Notes: a model not told the origin generated them from the letters alone. 64,000 nt of DNA from Nocardioides panzhihuensis (GCF_013408335.1 NZ_JACBZR010000001.1:5295501-5359500), one strand, 5' to 3'; numbered from the stretch's first letter, positions 25,066 through 33,942 are shown. A program made the numbers and translations.

Positions 25066-27168
25066 ATGGCCTATGTCATTGGTGTGGACGTCGGCGGGAC
25101 GTTCACTGATGCGATTCTGGATGACGGCAACGGCACGGTCGTCGCGGCGAAGTCACCCACGACGCCGCCGAACTACTCGCAAGGCGTCATGGATGTCATC
25201 CATCAGCTCGCCGAGAATCTGGGCGAGCCCGTCGAGGTAATGCTCGACAAGACCCACCACATCGCACACGGCACCACGTCGTCGCTCAACGCGCTGGTGA
25301 TGGGCACAGTGCCAGCCGTGGGTTTCCTGACCACCGCGGGCCACCGTGACTCGATCTACATCATGAACGTCGAGGGCCGCTATCTCGGCAGCGCACCCCA
25401 CGAGCTACAGAGCGTCATGGGTCAGCGCAAGACCCACCTGATCCCGAAGAGCCAGGCCTATGAGGTCATCGAGCGGGTCGACCACGCCGGCAACGTTGTG
25501 GTCAAGCTCAACGAGGACTCCGTCCGTGAGTCCGTCGCCGCGCTCCTGGCCAAGGGCATCCGATCCATCGCCGTCTCCCTGCTTTGGTCGTTCCGCAACC
25601 CGGCGCATGAGCAGCGCGTTCGCGAGATCATCCAGGAGATCGACCCAGAGGTCTTTGTGGCGCTCTCGCACGAGGTCAGCCCACGCATCCGCGAGTTCTC
25701 ACGTTCGTCGACGACGATCATGAGCGCCCAGATCGGCCCTGGTCTCCGGGACTACCTCGGTGAACTGGAGTCCCGTCTGACGGCCTCTGGGCTGAAGGGC
25801 CCGCTGTTGGTCATGCAGAGCAACGGTGGAGCTATTGCTGCCTCCGAGGCACCGGCCACTGCCATCAGCACCATCGGGTCGGTCCTCACCGGTGGAGTCG
25901 TTGGTGCGGTGAACCTCGGCCAGCAACTCGGCCACAAGAACATCATCTCGACTGATGTCGGAGGAACGACCTTCCTGGTCGGCCTCGTCGTCGACGGCGA
26001 GCCGGTCCGCACCAGCCAGACGATCATCAATCACCACCCGATCAACGTGCCCACGTTGGAGGTGCACGCGATCGGTTCTGGCGGTGGCGCCGTCGCCTGG
26101 ATCGACCGTGGTGGGAATCTCCAGGTGGGTCCCCGTTCGGCGCAGTCAGTGCCCGGCCCCGCGTGCTACGGCGCCGGGGGTGTCGAGCCGACGAACACCG
26201 ACGCGAACCTGGTCCTGGGCATTCTGCCCGAGACCGGCCTGGTCGGTGGCCGCAAGAAGCTCGACGTCCAGGCGGCCCGAGAGGCTATCCGGACCCACAT
26301 CGCCGAGCCGCTCGGCATCTCCGTCGAGAATGCGGCTGCGGCGATCTACGCGATCCAAAACGCTCAGACCGGTGACTTGCTCAGGAAGACAGTGGTCGAG
26401 GCCGGCCACGATCCGCGTAACTTCGTGCTCTATGCGTTCGGGGGTGCCGGCCCCTCCTACTGTGCGGCTTACTCCGCCGAGGTGGGCGTCCGCGAGGTGG
26501 TCGTCCCACTCGGGCCGGTGGCCTCGGGCTTCTCTGCCTTCGGGCTTGCGGCCTCCGATGTCGTCCTCGCCCAGGAACTCTCCGACCCGGGCCAGATGCC
26601 GGTGTCCGCTACGGCGACTCAGCGGCACTTCGAGGAGCTCGAGGCTCGCCTAGGGGAGGCCTTGGCGCGCCAGAACCTCTCCTTCAAGGAGATCCAGTTT
26701 GTCCGCGAGATGGATCTGCGCTATACGGCGCAACTGGCCGAGGTGAGCGTCACAGTGCCCTCAGGCGATCTAGCCGAGGGCGAAATGATCGCAGCAATGA
26801 ATGACTTCGAGGCGAAGTACGCTCACCTCTTCGGCGAGGGGACTGGGTTCTCGGCGGCCGGAATCCAATCGATCACGCTGCGCGTGCAGGCCACTGGCGT
26901 GCTTCCCTTCGACCCGCAGATGCCCGGCCTGGAGTCGGCGTCGAGCCCCGACCCGTCGAACGCGCAGTCGACGACCCGGCAGGTGTGCCTCGACGCCCAG
27001 ATTGGCTACGTCGACACGCCCATCTACGACTACCGCAAGTTGCGGGCCGGGCATGTCGTCGCCGGGCCGGCCGTCATCGAAGTCGAGACCACGACGGTTG
27101 TCGTGCCCCCGAAGATGACAGGCACCGTCGATCACCTGGGCAATCTCAACATCATCACCCGAGACTGA
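25066..27168 (+). CDS. hyuA: Hydantoinase A / ketone carboxylase ATPase subunit
   Basis: A 700-residue ASKHA-fold ATPase of the hydantoinase/oxoprolinase A family, also the beta-type subunit of acetone and acetophenone carboxylases. The N-terminal phosphate loop is VIGVDVGGTFTDAI, ISTDVGGTTFLVGL is the second, and NFVLYAFGGAGPSYCAAY is the adenosine motif. The C-terminal region is the family SRPBCC-like extension. ATP-dependent activation of a carbonyl or amide is the shared chemistry. The next gene is the B subunit with a carboxylase-type zinc tail, so I favour ketone carboxylation over hydantoin hydrolysis. ATG follows AGGGAG. Confidence 0.85.
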   Translation: MAYVIGVDVGGTFTDAILDDGNGTVVAAKSPTTPPNYSQGVMDVIHQLAENLGEPVEVMLDKTHHIAHGTTSSLNALVMGTVPAVGFLTTAGHRDSIYIMNVEGRYLGSAPHELQSVMGQRKTHLIPKSQAYEVIERVDHAGNVVVKLNEDSVRESVAALLAKGIRSIAVSLLWSFRNPAHEQRVREIIQEIDPEVFVALSHEVSPRIREFSRSSTTIMSAQIGPGLRDYLGELESRLTASGLKGPLLVMQSNGGAIAASEAPATAISTIGSVLTGGVVGAVNLGQQLGHKNIISTDVGGTTFLVGLVVDGEPVRTSQTIINHHPINVPTLEVHAIGSGGGAVAWIDRGGNLQVGPRSAQSVPGPACYGAGGVEPTNTDANLVLGILPETGLVGGRKKLDVQAAREAIRTHIAEPLGISVENAAAAIYAIQNAQTGDLLRKTVVEAGHDPRNFVLYAFGGAGPSYCAAYSAEVGVREVVVPLGPVASGFSAFGLAASDVVLAQELSDPGQMPVSATATQRHFEELEARLGEALARQNLSFKEIQFVREMDLRYTAQLAEVSVTVPSGDLAEGEMIAAMNDFEAKYAHLFGEGTGFSAAGIQSITLRVQATGVLPFDPQMPGLESASSPDPSNAQSTTRQVCLDAQIGYVDTPIYDYRKLRAGHVVAGPAVIEVETTTVVVPPKMTGTVDHLGNLNIITRD

Positions 27169-27188
27169 ATCAGAAACCGAGGAAACAT

Positions 27189-29507
27189 ATGTCCACCATG
27201 ACGATTCCCGGGGCCGACCGCTTTTCCAGCCGACCCATCGATCCTGAGGTCTTGACCCAGAGCCTTGAGGGCGTGCTGCCCATGCACACGGTCACTCAAG
27301 AGCAGATCGATGAGCTCGATCCGTTGACCTACGAGGTGGTACGGCATCGCCTCTGGTCGGTGACCAACGAGATGGGTGAGACGCTCAAGCGGATGTCGGG
27401 GTCCCCCATCGTGACCGATGCCAACGACTTCGACTTCGCGATCTGCGACGAGGTTGGCCAGGAGGTCCAGGTGGGCCTCTACAACTGCATGCTCGCCGGC
27501 GCGATCGATCTTGCCATCTATTGGACCCTTCAGCACCGAGTGAAGAACCCAGGGGTCAAGGAGGGGGACATGTTCCTCGCCAACGACCCGTGGGTCGGCG
27601 GGGGCCTCCACCAGAACGACGTGATCGTCTACCAGCCGATCTTCCATGACGGGAAGCTCTTCGGATGGACCTCGGCGATCTGTCACGAGCCGGACCTCGG
27701 CGGCGTGGGACTGGGGTCGTTCAGCCCGTCGGCCACGGACGTCTTCTCCGAGGCGCTGCCGACCCCGCCGATCAAGGTGGTCCGCGACTTCGAGGTCCAG
27801 GAGGACGTTGCCGATGCATGGGTGCGTCGGTCCCGCGTACCCCTGCTGGTCAGCCTCGACCTGCGCGCGAAGGTCGGCGCGAACACGGTCGGTCGTGCGC
27901 GGCTGCTCGAGGTGATCGAGCAGTATGGTGCCGACACGGTGAAGGCCGTCATGAAGCGGATGATGAACGACGCGGAGGGGCGTCTCCGGGGCAAGCTCAA
28001 GAGCCTGCCCGATGGCAGCTGGAGCACCTCCGGCTACCAAGATCAGTCCCACGCGGGTGATCGGGGCGTCCACAAGATCTCGCTCACCATGACCAAGAAG
28101 GACGACCACCTCACCCTGGACTTCACCGGAACGGACGAGCAGAGAGGCGTCATCAACTGCACCTATGCCGGCATGCGTGGTGGCGCGATGCTTGCGATCA
28201 TGCCGATGCTTGCCGACGACATCCCCTGGTCTGCAGGCGGCCTGATGCGCTGCTTCGACCTCATCGCGGAGGAGGGGAGCATCGTCAACGCCACCTTCCC
28301 TGCAGCGGTGAGCCGCGCCCCGATTGGGCCGGCATGGGCGCTCGGGGCCTTGGTGGCCGAGTGCCTGAGCCAGATGATGGACCGGACCGTCGAGTTCCGT
28401 GACCGTGTCCAGGCATCGTGCTGTGGCACCCACGACACTGCCGTCATGGCCGGCCTCGACCAGCGCGGCGAGACGCCGGTCCCGTTCCTCAATGTGGTGA
28501 TGGACGTCGTGGCGGCGGGCTATGGTGCTCGCCCGCAGGTCGACGGCATGGACACCGGCGGCGTCTTCTGCATCCCGATGGGGCGCCTTCCTGATGTCGA
28601 GATGACCGAGTACCTCTACCCGCTGATGACGCTGTGGCGTCGCGAGGAGCCGGACTCGGGTGGCCCCGGCCGTCACCGCGGAGGGCTGAGCGGCTCCGCG
28701 GCCTTCATCCCATACGGCACCGAGGTGCCGGTGGGCCTGGTCATCGCATCGGCTGGCAAGAGTGTTTCGCAGAACGGTGGCCTCGCGGGCGGCTACCCGG
28801 GCAACACGGCCGTTGGCATGGTGGCTCGGAACACCGGTGTCAAGGACAAGATGGCCACAGGCGAGGTGCCGTTCGACCTCCAGACCCTCCAAGGGGACCA
28901 TGAGCTCCAGCCCTGCTACGGCGAGACGTCCATCGCTCCCGGCGACCTGCTCTACCTGAACTGGCAGAGTGGCGGCGGCTACGGCGACCCGCTGCTGCGC
29001 GAGCCGCACCTGGTGGTCCACGACCTGGCCGAGGGCAAGATCACCGCGGAAGGAGCGGAGCAGTCCTACGGCGTCGTACTGGTCGACGGCGAGGTCAACC
29101 TCGATGGCACCGAGGCTCTGCGCTCACGGCACAGGGAGGAGCGGAAAGTACGTTCCACGGCACCTGCCACGAACTCGGGCAAGAGTCACGACCCGAATGT
29201 CGGCAAGCGGATCGACGACAACCTCGTCGCGATCGAAACTGAAGGGGTCGTGGCGGTGGCCTGTGCCCACTGTGGTCACGAGCTCGGCGACCCGCGTCGG
29301 GACAAGGCACTTAACGTCGCCTTCTTCGAAGGACCCACCTCCCTGGCCGGCCCGCAGGTCACGGCACATCCCGAGCAGTACGTCGACGATGAGGTCGTCT
29401 TCCGTCAGCTCAGCTGCCCGAGCTGCTACACGGCGATCTATTCCGGGGTCGTGCCGGCAGCGCACGTCGATCACATCCTGGACCTCGACCGCTACATGGC
29501 CGTCTGA
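27189..29507 (+). CDS. hyuB: Hydantoinase B fused to acetone-carboxylase-gamma-like zinc domain
   Basis: A 772-residue protein, well above the usual 550-600 for HyuB. Residues 1-600 form the hydantoinase B domain: ANDPWVGGGLHQNDV, FSPSATDVFSEA, and GPGRHRGGLSGS near the end. Residues about 640-772 form a separate C-terminal domain with two Cys pairs, CAHC (692, 695) and CPSC (743, 746), resembling the zinc-binding gamma subunit of acetone carboxylase. The fusion suggests an ATP-dependent ketone carboxylase. ATG at 27189 has GAGGA upstream; the frame is open farther upstream but overlaps hyuA. Confidence 0.85.
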   Translation: MSTMTIPGADRFSSRPIDPEVLTQSLEGVLPMHTVTQEQIDELDPLTYEVVRHRLWSVTNEMGETLKRMSGSPIVTDANDFDFAICDEVGQEVQVGLYNCMLAGAIDLAIYWTLQHRVKNPGVKEGDMFLANDPWVGGGLHQNDVIVYQPIFHDGKLFGWTSAICHEPDLGGVGLGSFSPSATDVFSEALPTPPIKVVRDFEVQEDVADAWVRRSRVPLLVSLDLRAKVGANTVGRARLLEVIEQYGADTVKAVMKRMMNDAEGRLRGKLKSLPDGSWSTSGYQDQSHAGDRGVHKISLTMTKKDDHLTLDFTGTDEQRGVINCTYAGMRGGAMLAIMPMLADDIPWSAGGLMRCFDLIAEEGSIVNATFPAAVSRAPIGPAWALGALVAECLSQMMDRTVEFRDRVQASCCGTHDTAVMAGLDQRGETPVPFLNVVMDVVAAGYGARPQVDGMDTGGVFCIPMGRLPDVEMTEYLYPLMTLWRREEPDSGGPGRHRGGLSGSAAFIPYGTEVPVGLVIASAGKSVSQNGGLAGGYPGNTAVGMVARNTGVKDKMATGEVPFDLQTLQGDHELQPCYGETSIAPGDLLYLNWQSGGGYGDPLLREPHLVVHDLAEGKITAEGAEQSYGVVLVDGEVNLDGTEALRSRHREERKVRSTAPATNSGKSHDPNVGKRIDDNLVAIETEGVVAVACAHCGHELGDPRRDKALNVAFFEGPTSLAGPQVTAHPEQYVDDEVVFRQLSCPSCYTAIYSGVVPAAHVDHILDLDRYMAV

Positions 29508-29521
29508 CACACCCCCGCAGT

Positions 29522-29552
29522 CACATGGGCCAGGCATCGCCTGGCCCATGTG
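29522..29552 (+). terminator. Hairpin between hyuB and the thiolase gene
   Basis: Arms CACATGGGCCAGGC (29522-29535) and GCCTGGCCCATGTG (29539-29552) pair perfectly around a three-base loop, 15 bases after the hyuB stop codon. The following GCGTCTCCG is not a T-tract, so it could terminate, attenuate, or protect the hyuAB transcript rather than end it fully. Confidence 0.75.
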
Positions 29553-29589
29553 CGTCTCCGGATTGGATCCGGTTCGGAAGGAAGAGAAC

Positions 29590-30804
29590 ATGCCAGAAGC
29601 AGTGATTGTCGCGGCCGCGCGGACGCCCATCGGCAGGGCGGTCAAAGGGTCGCTCAGGGAGATGCGACCCGACGAGCTGGCCGCGGCCGCGGTCAGAGCG
29701 ACCGTTGAGAAGGTGCCGGGGCTCCAGCCAAGCGAGATCGACGACCTGATGCTCGGCTGCGCGATGCCTGGTGGCGAAGCAGGCTACAACCTAGGGAGGG
29801 TTGTAGCAGTCATGAACGGCTGGGACGAAGTGCCGGGTACCACTGTCACGCGCTACTGCGCCTCGTCCATCCAGACCACCCGGATGGCCTTCCATGCGAT
29901 CAAATCCGGCGAAGGCGATGTCTTCGTCTCCGCCGGCGTGGAGGCGGTCTCGCGCCACTTCAAAGGCAGCTCGGACGAGCTTCCAGACACCAAGAATCCC
30001 CGGTTCGATGAAGCGATGGCCCGCACGACCCGCACCGCCGAGACCAACGAGACCTGGCACGACCCGCGGGAGGACGGGCTGGCGCCCGACATCTACATCC
30101 AGATGGGGCAGACCGCAGAGAACGTCGCGACGTTGCGTGGCCTGAGACGGGAGGATCTCGACCACTTCTCCGTCAGGTCTCAGAACCTCACGGAGAAGTC
30201 GATCCGCGAAGGTTTCTGGGCGCGTGAGATCACACCGATCACGAGCCCGGACGGAACGGTCGTCGTTGCCGACGACTGTCCCAGGCCAGGCACCACATAC
30301 GAGACGGTCTCTCAGCTCAAACCCGCCTTCCGTGAAGGTGGTGTGGTCACCGCAGCGAACTGTTGTCCCCTGAACGACGGTGCTGCAGCGGTCGTGATCA
30401 TGTCTGACACCAAAGCCGAGCAGCTTGGGGTGAGACCACTGGCACGCATCGTCTCGACGGGAGTATCCGCACTGTCGCCGGAACTCATGGGACTGGGACC
30501 CGTGGAGGCGACGAACCGCGCCCTTGATCGCGCGGGAATGACGATCGCAGACATCGATCTCGTGGAGATCAATGAGGCGTTTGCTGCTCAGGTGATCGCG
30601 TCGTACGAGGAGCTCGGCATCGACCTCGACCGGCTCAACGTCAACGGTGGCGCGATCGCTCTTGGTCACCCCTACGGGATGACCGGGGCGCGTCTTCAGG
30701 GCACGATGCTCAACTCGCTCGACTTCCATGACAAGACCACGGGGCTGATCACGCTGTGCGTCGGCGGTGGCCAAGGCATGGCTCTCATTCTCGAGCGAAT
30801 CTAA
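29590..30804 (+). CDS. Acetyl-CoA acetyltransferase / thiolase
   Basis: A thiolase of 404 residues that cleaves 3-oxoacyl-CoA to acetyl-CoA and a shortened acyl-CoA, or the reverse. The active-site Cys is at residue 90 in TRYCASSIQTT. The second set, VEINEAFAAQVIASY, GGAIALGHPYGMTGAR (His) and LCVGGGQGMALILE (Cys), is complete. It resembles degradative actinobacterial thiolases of the FadA6 type. ATG at 29590 follows GGAAGGAAG; the long upstream open frame is a shadow over hyuB. It pairs with the FabG-like reductase downstream. Confidence 0.93.
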   Translation: MPEAVIVAAARTPIGRAVKGSLREMRPDELAAAAVRATVEKVPGLQPSEIDDLMLGCAMPGGEAGYNLGRVVAVMNGWDEVPGTTVTRYCASSIQTTRMAFHAIKSGEGDVFVSAGVEAVSRHFKGSSDELPDTKNPRFDEAMARTTRTAETNETWHDPREDGLAPDIYIQMGQTAENVATLRGLRREDLDHFSVRSQNLTEKSIREGFWAREITPITSPDGTVVVADDCPRPGTTYETVSQLKPAFREGGVVTAANCCPLNDGAAAVVIMSDTKAEQLGVRPLARIVSTGVSALSPELMGLGPVEATNRALDRAGMTIADIDLVEINEAFAAQVIASYEELGIDLDRLNVNGGAIALGHPYGMTGARLQGTMLNSLDFHDKTTGLITLCVGGGQGMALILERI

Positions 30805-30815
30805 ATGGAGCGAGC

Positions 30816-31574
30816 ATGAACGACTTCGCAGGGCGTTCGGCCCTGATCACCGGTGCCGCCCGAGGACTCGGGCTCGAGACCGCCAAGCGGCTTGCCGAGA
30901 AGGGGGCACGCGTAGCGGTGCTCGATCTCGACGAGCGCGCAGCGGCCACAGCCGCGCAGCAACTGCCGGGCGAGGGCCATGTCGGTGTAGGCGTGGACGT
31001 CGCACAGGCTTCGTCTGTCACCGCAGCGGTGGATCGGGTGCTCGACGCCTTCGGTGACCTTCACATCGCAGTCAACAACGCGGGGATCACCCGCGACAAC
31101 CTGCTGCACAAGATGAGCGAGGACGATTGGGACGCTGTTCTCGACGTGCACCTCAAGGGGACCTTCCTGATAACCCGCGCCGTGCAGGCAACGATGGTCG
31201 CCCAGCGCTACGGACGCATCGTCAACACCTCCTCCGTCATCGCGCTCGGCAACCGCGGCCAGGCCAACTACGCCGCGGCCAAGGCAGGAATCCAGGCCTT
31301 CACCCGCACTGTTGCGATCGAGCTGGGCGGCTTCGGCGTTACGAGTAACGCGGTGGCTCCGGGCTTCATCGACACAGAGATGACCGCAGCCGTGGCGCGA
31401 CGACTTGGTATGAGTGAGGAACAGTTCAACGAGTCCTTGGCGAAGCAGAACGTCGTGGGGCGTATGGGACAGCCAGCCGACATCGCCCATGCGGTGCTCT
31501 TCCTCGCGTCCGAGGCGGCCTCCTTCGTCACGGGCCAGACGATTTACGTCGACGGAGGATGGACCCTTGTCTAG
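30816..31574 (+). CDS. 3-oxoacyl reductase-type SDR (FabG-like)
   Basis: A classical SDR of 252 residues. The cofactor loop is LITGAARGLGLETAKRL, the NNAG motif is AVNNAGITRDNLLHKMSE, the Ser is in VNTSSVIALGNRGQ, and the YAAAKAG motif has the catalytic Tyr/Lys. The C-terminal FVTGQTIYVDGGW is typical of FabG and PhaB. It probably reduces or oxidises a 3-oxo/3-hydroxyacyl-CoA, matching the thiolase 11 bases upstream. GGAG precedes the ATG. It is the last intact gene of the island. Confidence 0.92.
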   Translation: MNDFAGRSALITGAARGLGLETAKRLAEKGARVAVLDLDERAAATAAQQLPGEGHVGVGVDVAQASSVTAAVDRVLDAFGDLHIAVNNAGITRDNLLHKMSEDDWDAVLDVHLKGTFLITRAVQATMVAQRYGRIVNTSSVIALGNRGQANYAAAKAGIQAFTRTVAIELGGFGVTSNAVAPGFIDTEMTAAVARRLGMSEEQFNESLAKQNVVGRMGQPADIAHAVLFLASEAASFVTGQTIYVDGGWTLV

Positions 31575-31775
31575 AGGGATGCCAAGGAACGCACAGCAGC
31601 ACCTGGTTGCCTACAACCTGCTGCTAGCGCACGCCTGAGCGCTCAAACACTGGCACCTCGAGCAGACCAAGACCCTTGACTCCTACATCCAGGACCAGTC
31701 GCCCTCCGGCCGATCCTGGCGAGCGATCTCGGCGATACGTACGCCGATCGTCTTTCGGCAGCCGTTAACGACGAT
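31575..31775. other. Non-coding island edge with a possible decayed reading frame
   Basis: No intact gene. In one plus-strand frame, from 31584, a protein-like stretch reads QQHLVAYNLLLAHA, a TGA stop at 31636, then HWHLEQTKTLDSYIQD and SPSGRSWRAISAIRTP up to the TAG at 31777. The continuity across a single stop suggests a gene remnant, but I cannot name it. It abuts the right direct repeat. Confidence 0.35.
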
Positions 31776-31806
31776 CTAGCGATCGCGACCGGCGGTCTCG
31801 AGGAGG
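31776..31806. repeat. Right copy of the 31-bp direct repeat
   Basis: This is the 3' end of the intact oxidoreductase gene on the minus strand, codons LLETAGRDR plus stop. It matches 9353-9383 at 28 of 31 positions in the same orientation. If the region between is an integrated element, this is the element-donated tail and 9353-9383 is the displaced chromosomal tail, or the reverse. Confidence 0.7.
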
Positions 31807-33230
31807 CGGAGCCAGATCTCGCTGATGGTCGGGTAGGCGGGGACGGCGTGCCAGAGGCGGTCGAGGGGGACCTCGCCGACGATCGCGATCGTGGCCGCGT
31901 GCAGGAGTTCGGAGATGTCGGGGCCGACCGCGGTGAAGCCGACCAGGACCTTGCGCTGCTCGTCGATGACCATCCGCGCCTGGCCGCGGTAGCCGTCGGC
32001 GTGCAGCGATGCGCCGGCGATCGAGCCGAGGTCGTAGTCGACGACGCCGACCTCGATGCCGGCGGCCTCGGCCGACGCGGCGGTGTGGCCGACGGCGACG
32101 ACCTCGGGGTCGGTGAAGATCACCTGGGTGACGGCGCGCTCGTCGGCGGTGGCGGCGTGACGGCCCCACGTGCTCAGGTCGGGCTCCTCGCCGCGCGCCC
32201 GGGCCGCGATCAGGTCGCCCAGGGCGCGGGCCTGGTACTTCCCGTGATGGGTCAGCAGCGCTCGGTGGTTGATGTCACCGGCGGCGTAGAGCCAGCCGTC
32301 CTCGAGCCGGCCGCTGTCGTCGACCACGGCCAGGGCGTCGTCGACCGCCAGCCACTTACCGGGCGTCAGGCCGACGTGCTCCAGGCCGAGGTCCTTGGTG
32401 TTGGGCACCCGGCCGGTGGCGACGAGGACCTCGTCCGCGGTCACCTCGGCGCCGTCGGAGAGCGTCAGGTGCACCTCGCCGGTGTCGTCGCGACGGACCT
32501 CGCTCGCGTCGCGGTCCAAGAGCACCGAGACCCCGTACGTCCGGAGCGCATCGGCCACATGCTCACCCGCGAACTCCTCGACCCCTGCAAGGAGCCGGCT
32601 GCGCGAGATCAGGGTCACCTGCGACCCGAGGGCGCTGAAGGCGGTCGCCATCTCGACACCGACCACCCCGCCGCCGATGATCGCCAGGCGATCCGGGACG
32701 GACGTGGCAGCGGCAGCCTCACGGTTCGTCCAGGGGTCGGCCTCGTCCAAGCCGGGGACCGGCGGGGTGAGGGCGGAGGTGCCGGTGGCGATCACCACGG
32801 CCTGACGCGCCTGAAGGTTCGTGGTCGTGCCGTCCGAGTCGGTGACGGTGACCGTGCGGGTGCCGGTGATGCGGCCGTGTCCGCGGACCAGCGTGATCCC
32901 GGCACCGGTCAACCACTCGACCTGGCCGGCGTCCTTCCAGCCCGAGGTGAACTGGTCACGTCGGGCGAAGACGGCCTCGGCGTCGAGGGTGCCCGTGATC
33001 GCCTTTCCGGCGGCCGGCAGCGCCTTGGCGGCACGTAGCGCCGCCGCGTCCCGGAGCAGCGCCTTCGTCGGCATGCATGCCCAGTAGGAGCACTCACCAC
33101 CCACCAGCTCGCGTTCGACGATGGCCGCGGTCAGACCGCCCTGCACCGCGCGGTCGGCGACGTTCTCCCCGGTCGGTCCGGCGCCGATGATGATGACGTC
33201 CACGGTGCGGTCTTGGCTGCTGCTGCTCAT
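31776..33230 (-). CDS. Pyridine nucleotide-disulfide oxidoreductase (class I)
   Basis: A 484-residue FAD/NAD(P) flavoprotein. The FAD motif is [16 protein letters not shown], the redox-active disulfide is in [19 protein letters not shown] (CX4C), the NAD motif is [19 protein letters not shown], and [19 protein letters not shown] carries the third motif. The C-terminal dimer domain ends with [18 protein letters not shown], the His-Glu pair. It resembles dihydrolipoamide dehydrogenase and mercuric reductase relatives but has no metal-binding N-terminal domain, and no 2-oxoacid dehydrogenase gene is nearby. It is coupled to the membrane-protein gene upstream by a one-base gap. Confidence 0.9.
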   Translation of the reverse strand: MSSSSQDRTVDVIIIGAGPTGENVADRAVQGGLTAAIVERELVGGECSYWACMPTKALLRDAAALRAAKALPAAGKAITGTLDAEAVFARRDQFTSGWKDAGQVEWLTGAGITLVRGHGRITGTRTVTVTDSDGTTTNLQARQAVVIATGTSALTPPVPGLDEADPWTNREAAAATSVPDRLAIIGGGVVGVEMATAFSALGSQVTLISRSRLLAGVEEFAGEHVADALRTYGVSVLLDRDASEVRRDDTGEVHLTLSDGAEVTADEVLVATGRVPNTKDLGLEHVGLTPGKWLAVDDALAVVDDSGRLEDGWLYAAGDINHRALLTHHGKYQARALGDLIAARARGEEPDLSTWGRHAATADERAVTQVIFTDPEVVAVGHTAASAEAAGIEVGVVDYDLGSIAGASLHADGYRGQARMVIDEQRKVLVGFTAVGPDISELLHAATIAIVGEVPLDRLWHAVPAYPTISEIWLRLLETAGRDR

Positions 33231-33231
33231 G

Positions 33232-33804
33232 TCAGTCGACCTTACTCGCGCGCTGGCGCAGTCGGAGGGCGGAAACGAGGAAGAAGATGCCGCCGAGCGT
33301 CGCGTAGCCGGCGAGGCTGGTGAGCGACGCGTTCGGGCCGGCGGCCATCAGGATGAAGCCGGTCCCGGCGAAGGTCGAGATCCCACCGCTCAGGATCATC
33401 GCCCACTGGCCGCCGAGCCGGTAGCGCCGAACCGCGACGATCAGCTGGACCAGACCTGCGGTGATCGCCCAGACGCCCCACACCTGCAGGACCCCGGGGA
33501 TCCCGGAGGTGGCGGCGACCGCGACGCCGACGGCGGTGAGCAGGCTGAGCGCCATGTTGACGTAGAGGAGCGTCCGAGGGCCGCTCGCTCCGGAGGTGCG
33601 GAAGTCGACCACGGCCGCCGCCACGTCGAACAGGGGATAGATCACCAGCAGTGCAATGGTCGGGGCGTCGAGCGTCGACGCGGTCAGGGCGACCAGGACG
33701 GCCCAGCCGATCGCAAACCCGAAGCGAGCGACGTACAGCTTCGGAAGGCTGCCGGTCGCAGTGGACGGTGTGCCGGGACGGCCGGTCTCTACGGAGGTGG
33801 ACAT
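33232..33804 (-). CDS. Integral membrane protein (DUF308-like)
   Basis: A 190-residue protein with about six hydrophobic segments, the first starting near residue 25 ([16 protein letters not shown]) and the last ending near 185 before a basic tail RLRQRASK. The repeated two-helix pattern resembles DUF308/HdeD-like membrane proteins. The function is unknown. It precedes the oxidoreductase gene and shares its promoter, which is divergent from a TetR gene and holds two operator-like palindromes. Confidence 0.75.
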   Translation of the reverse strand: MSTSVETGRPGTPSTATGSLPKLYVARFGFAIGWAVLVALTASTLDAPTIALLVIYPLFDVAAAVVDFRTSGASGPRTLLYVNMALSLLTAVGVAVAATSGIPGVLQVWGVWAITAGLVQLIVAVRRYRLGGQWAMILSGGISTFAGTGFILMAAGPNASLTSLAGYATLGGIFFLVSALRLRQRASKVD

Positions 33805-33835
33805 GGGATCCCCTTCTCAGATCAACCTGGGAGAC

Positions 33836-33849
33836 AGAACGATCGTTCT
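33836..33849. promoter_or_regulatory. Operator-like palindrome 1
   Basis: AGAACGATCGTTCT is a perfect 14-bp palindrome, with GA and TC extending the symmetry one base farther out. It starts 32 bases upstream of the membrane protein ATG and so sits on that operon's promoter. A second, weaker copy is at 33889. Confidence 0.75.
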
Positions 33850-33888
33850 ATCTTGGTCGGAGTCTGTCGCAGTTCATCTGCAAATGCA

Positions 33889-33902
33889 AGACCGATCGTT
33901 CT
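33889..33902. promoter_or_regulatory. Operator-like palindrome 2
   Basis: AGACCGATCGTTCT matches the first operator at all but one position (A to C), keeping AGA, CGATCG and TCT. It lies about 40 bases before the TetR start. The centres of the two sites are 53 bases apart, close to five helical turns. Two sites in a divergent promoter imply control of both genes by the TetR protein. Confidence 0.7.
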
Positions 33903-33942
33903 GTCTGCTACGATCGACGCAGCGAGAACGAGGGGGATGGCG

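Noticed and set aside
27132..29021. Minus-strand open frame of 629 codons
   Set aside because: It is antisense to the HyuB gene, whose plus-strand product has strong family motifs; the antisense product has low-complexity His/Arg/Val composition.
9226..31766. CGGCAGCCGTT shared between 9226-9236 and 31756-31766 near both island edges
   Set aside because: Eleven bases of GC-rich sequence can match by chance, and the surrounding sequence is not similar.
9353..31806. tRNA gene as island attachment site
   Set aside because: I looked for T-loop and acceptor patterns at both edges and saw none. The repeated segment is protein-coding.
31848..33038. Long plus-strand open frame of 396 codons
   Set aside because: It lies antisense to the oxidoreductase and arises from third-position GC bias. 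The sense gene has complete FAD, NAD and disulfide motifs.
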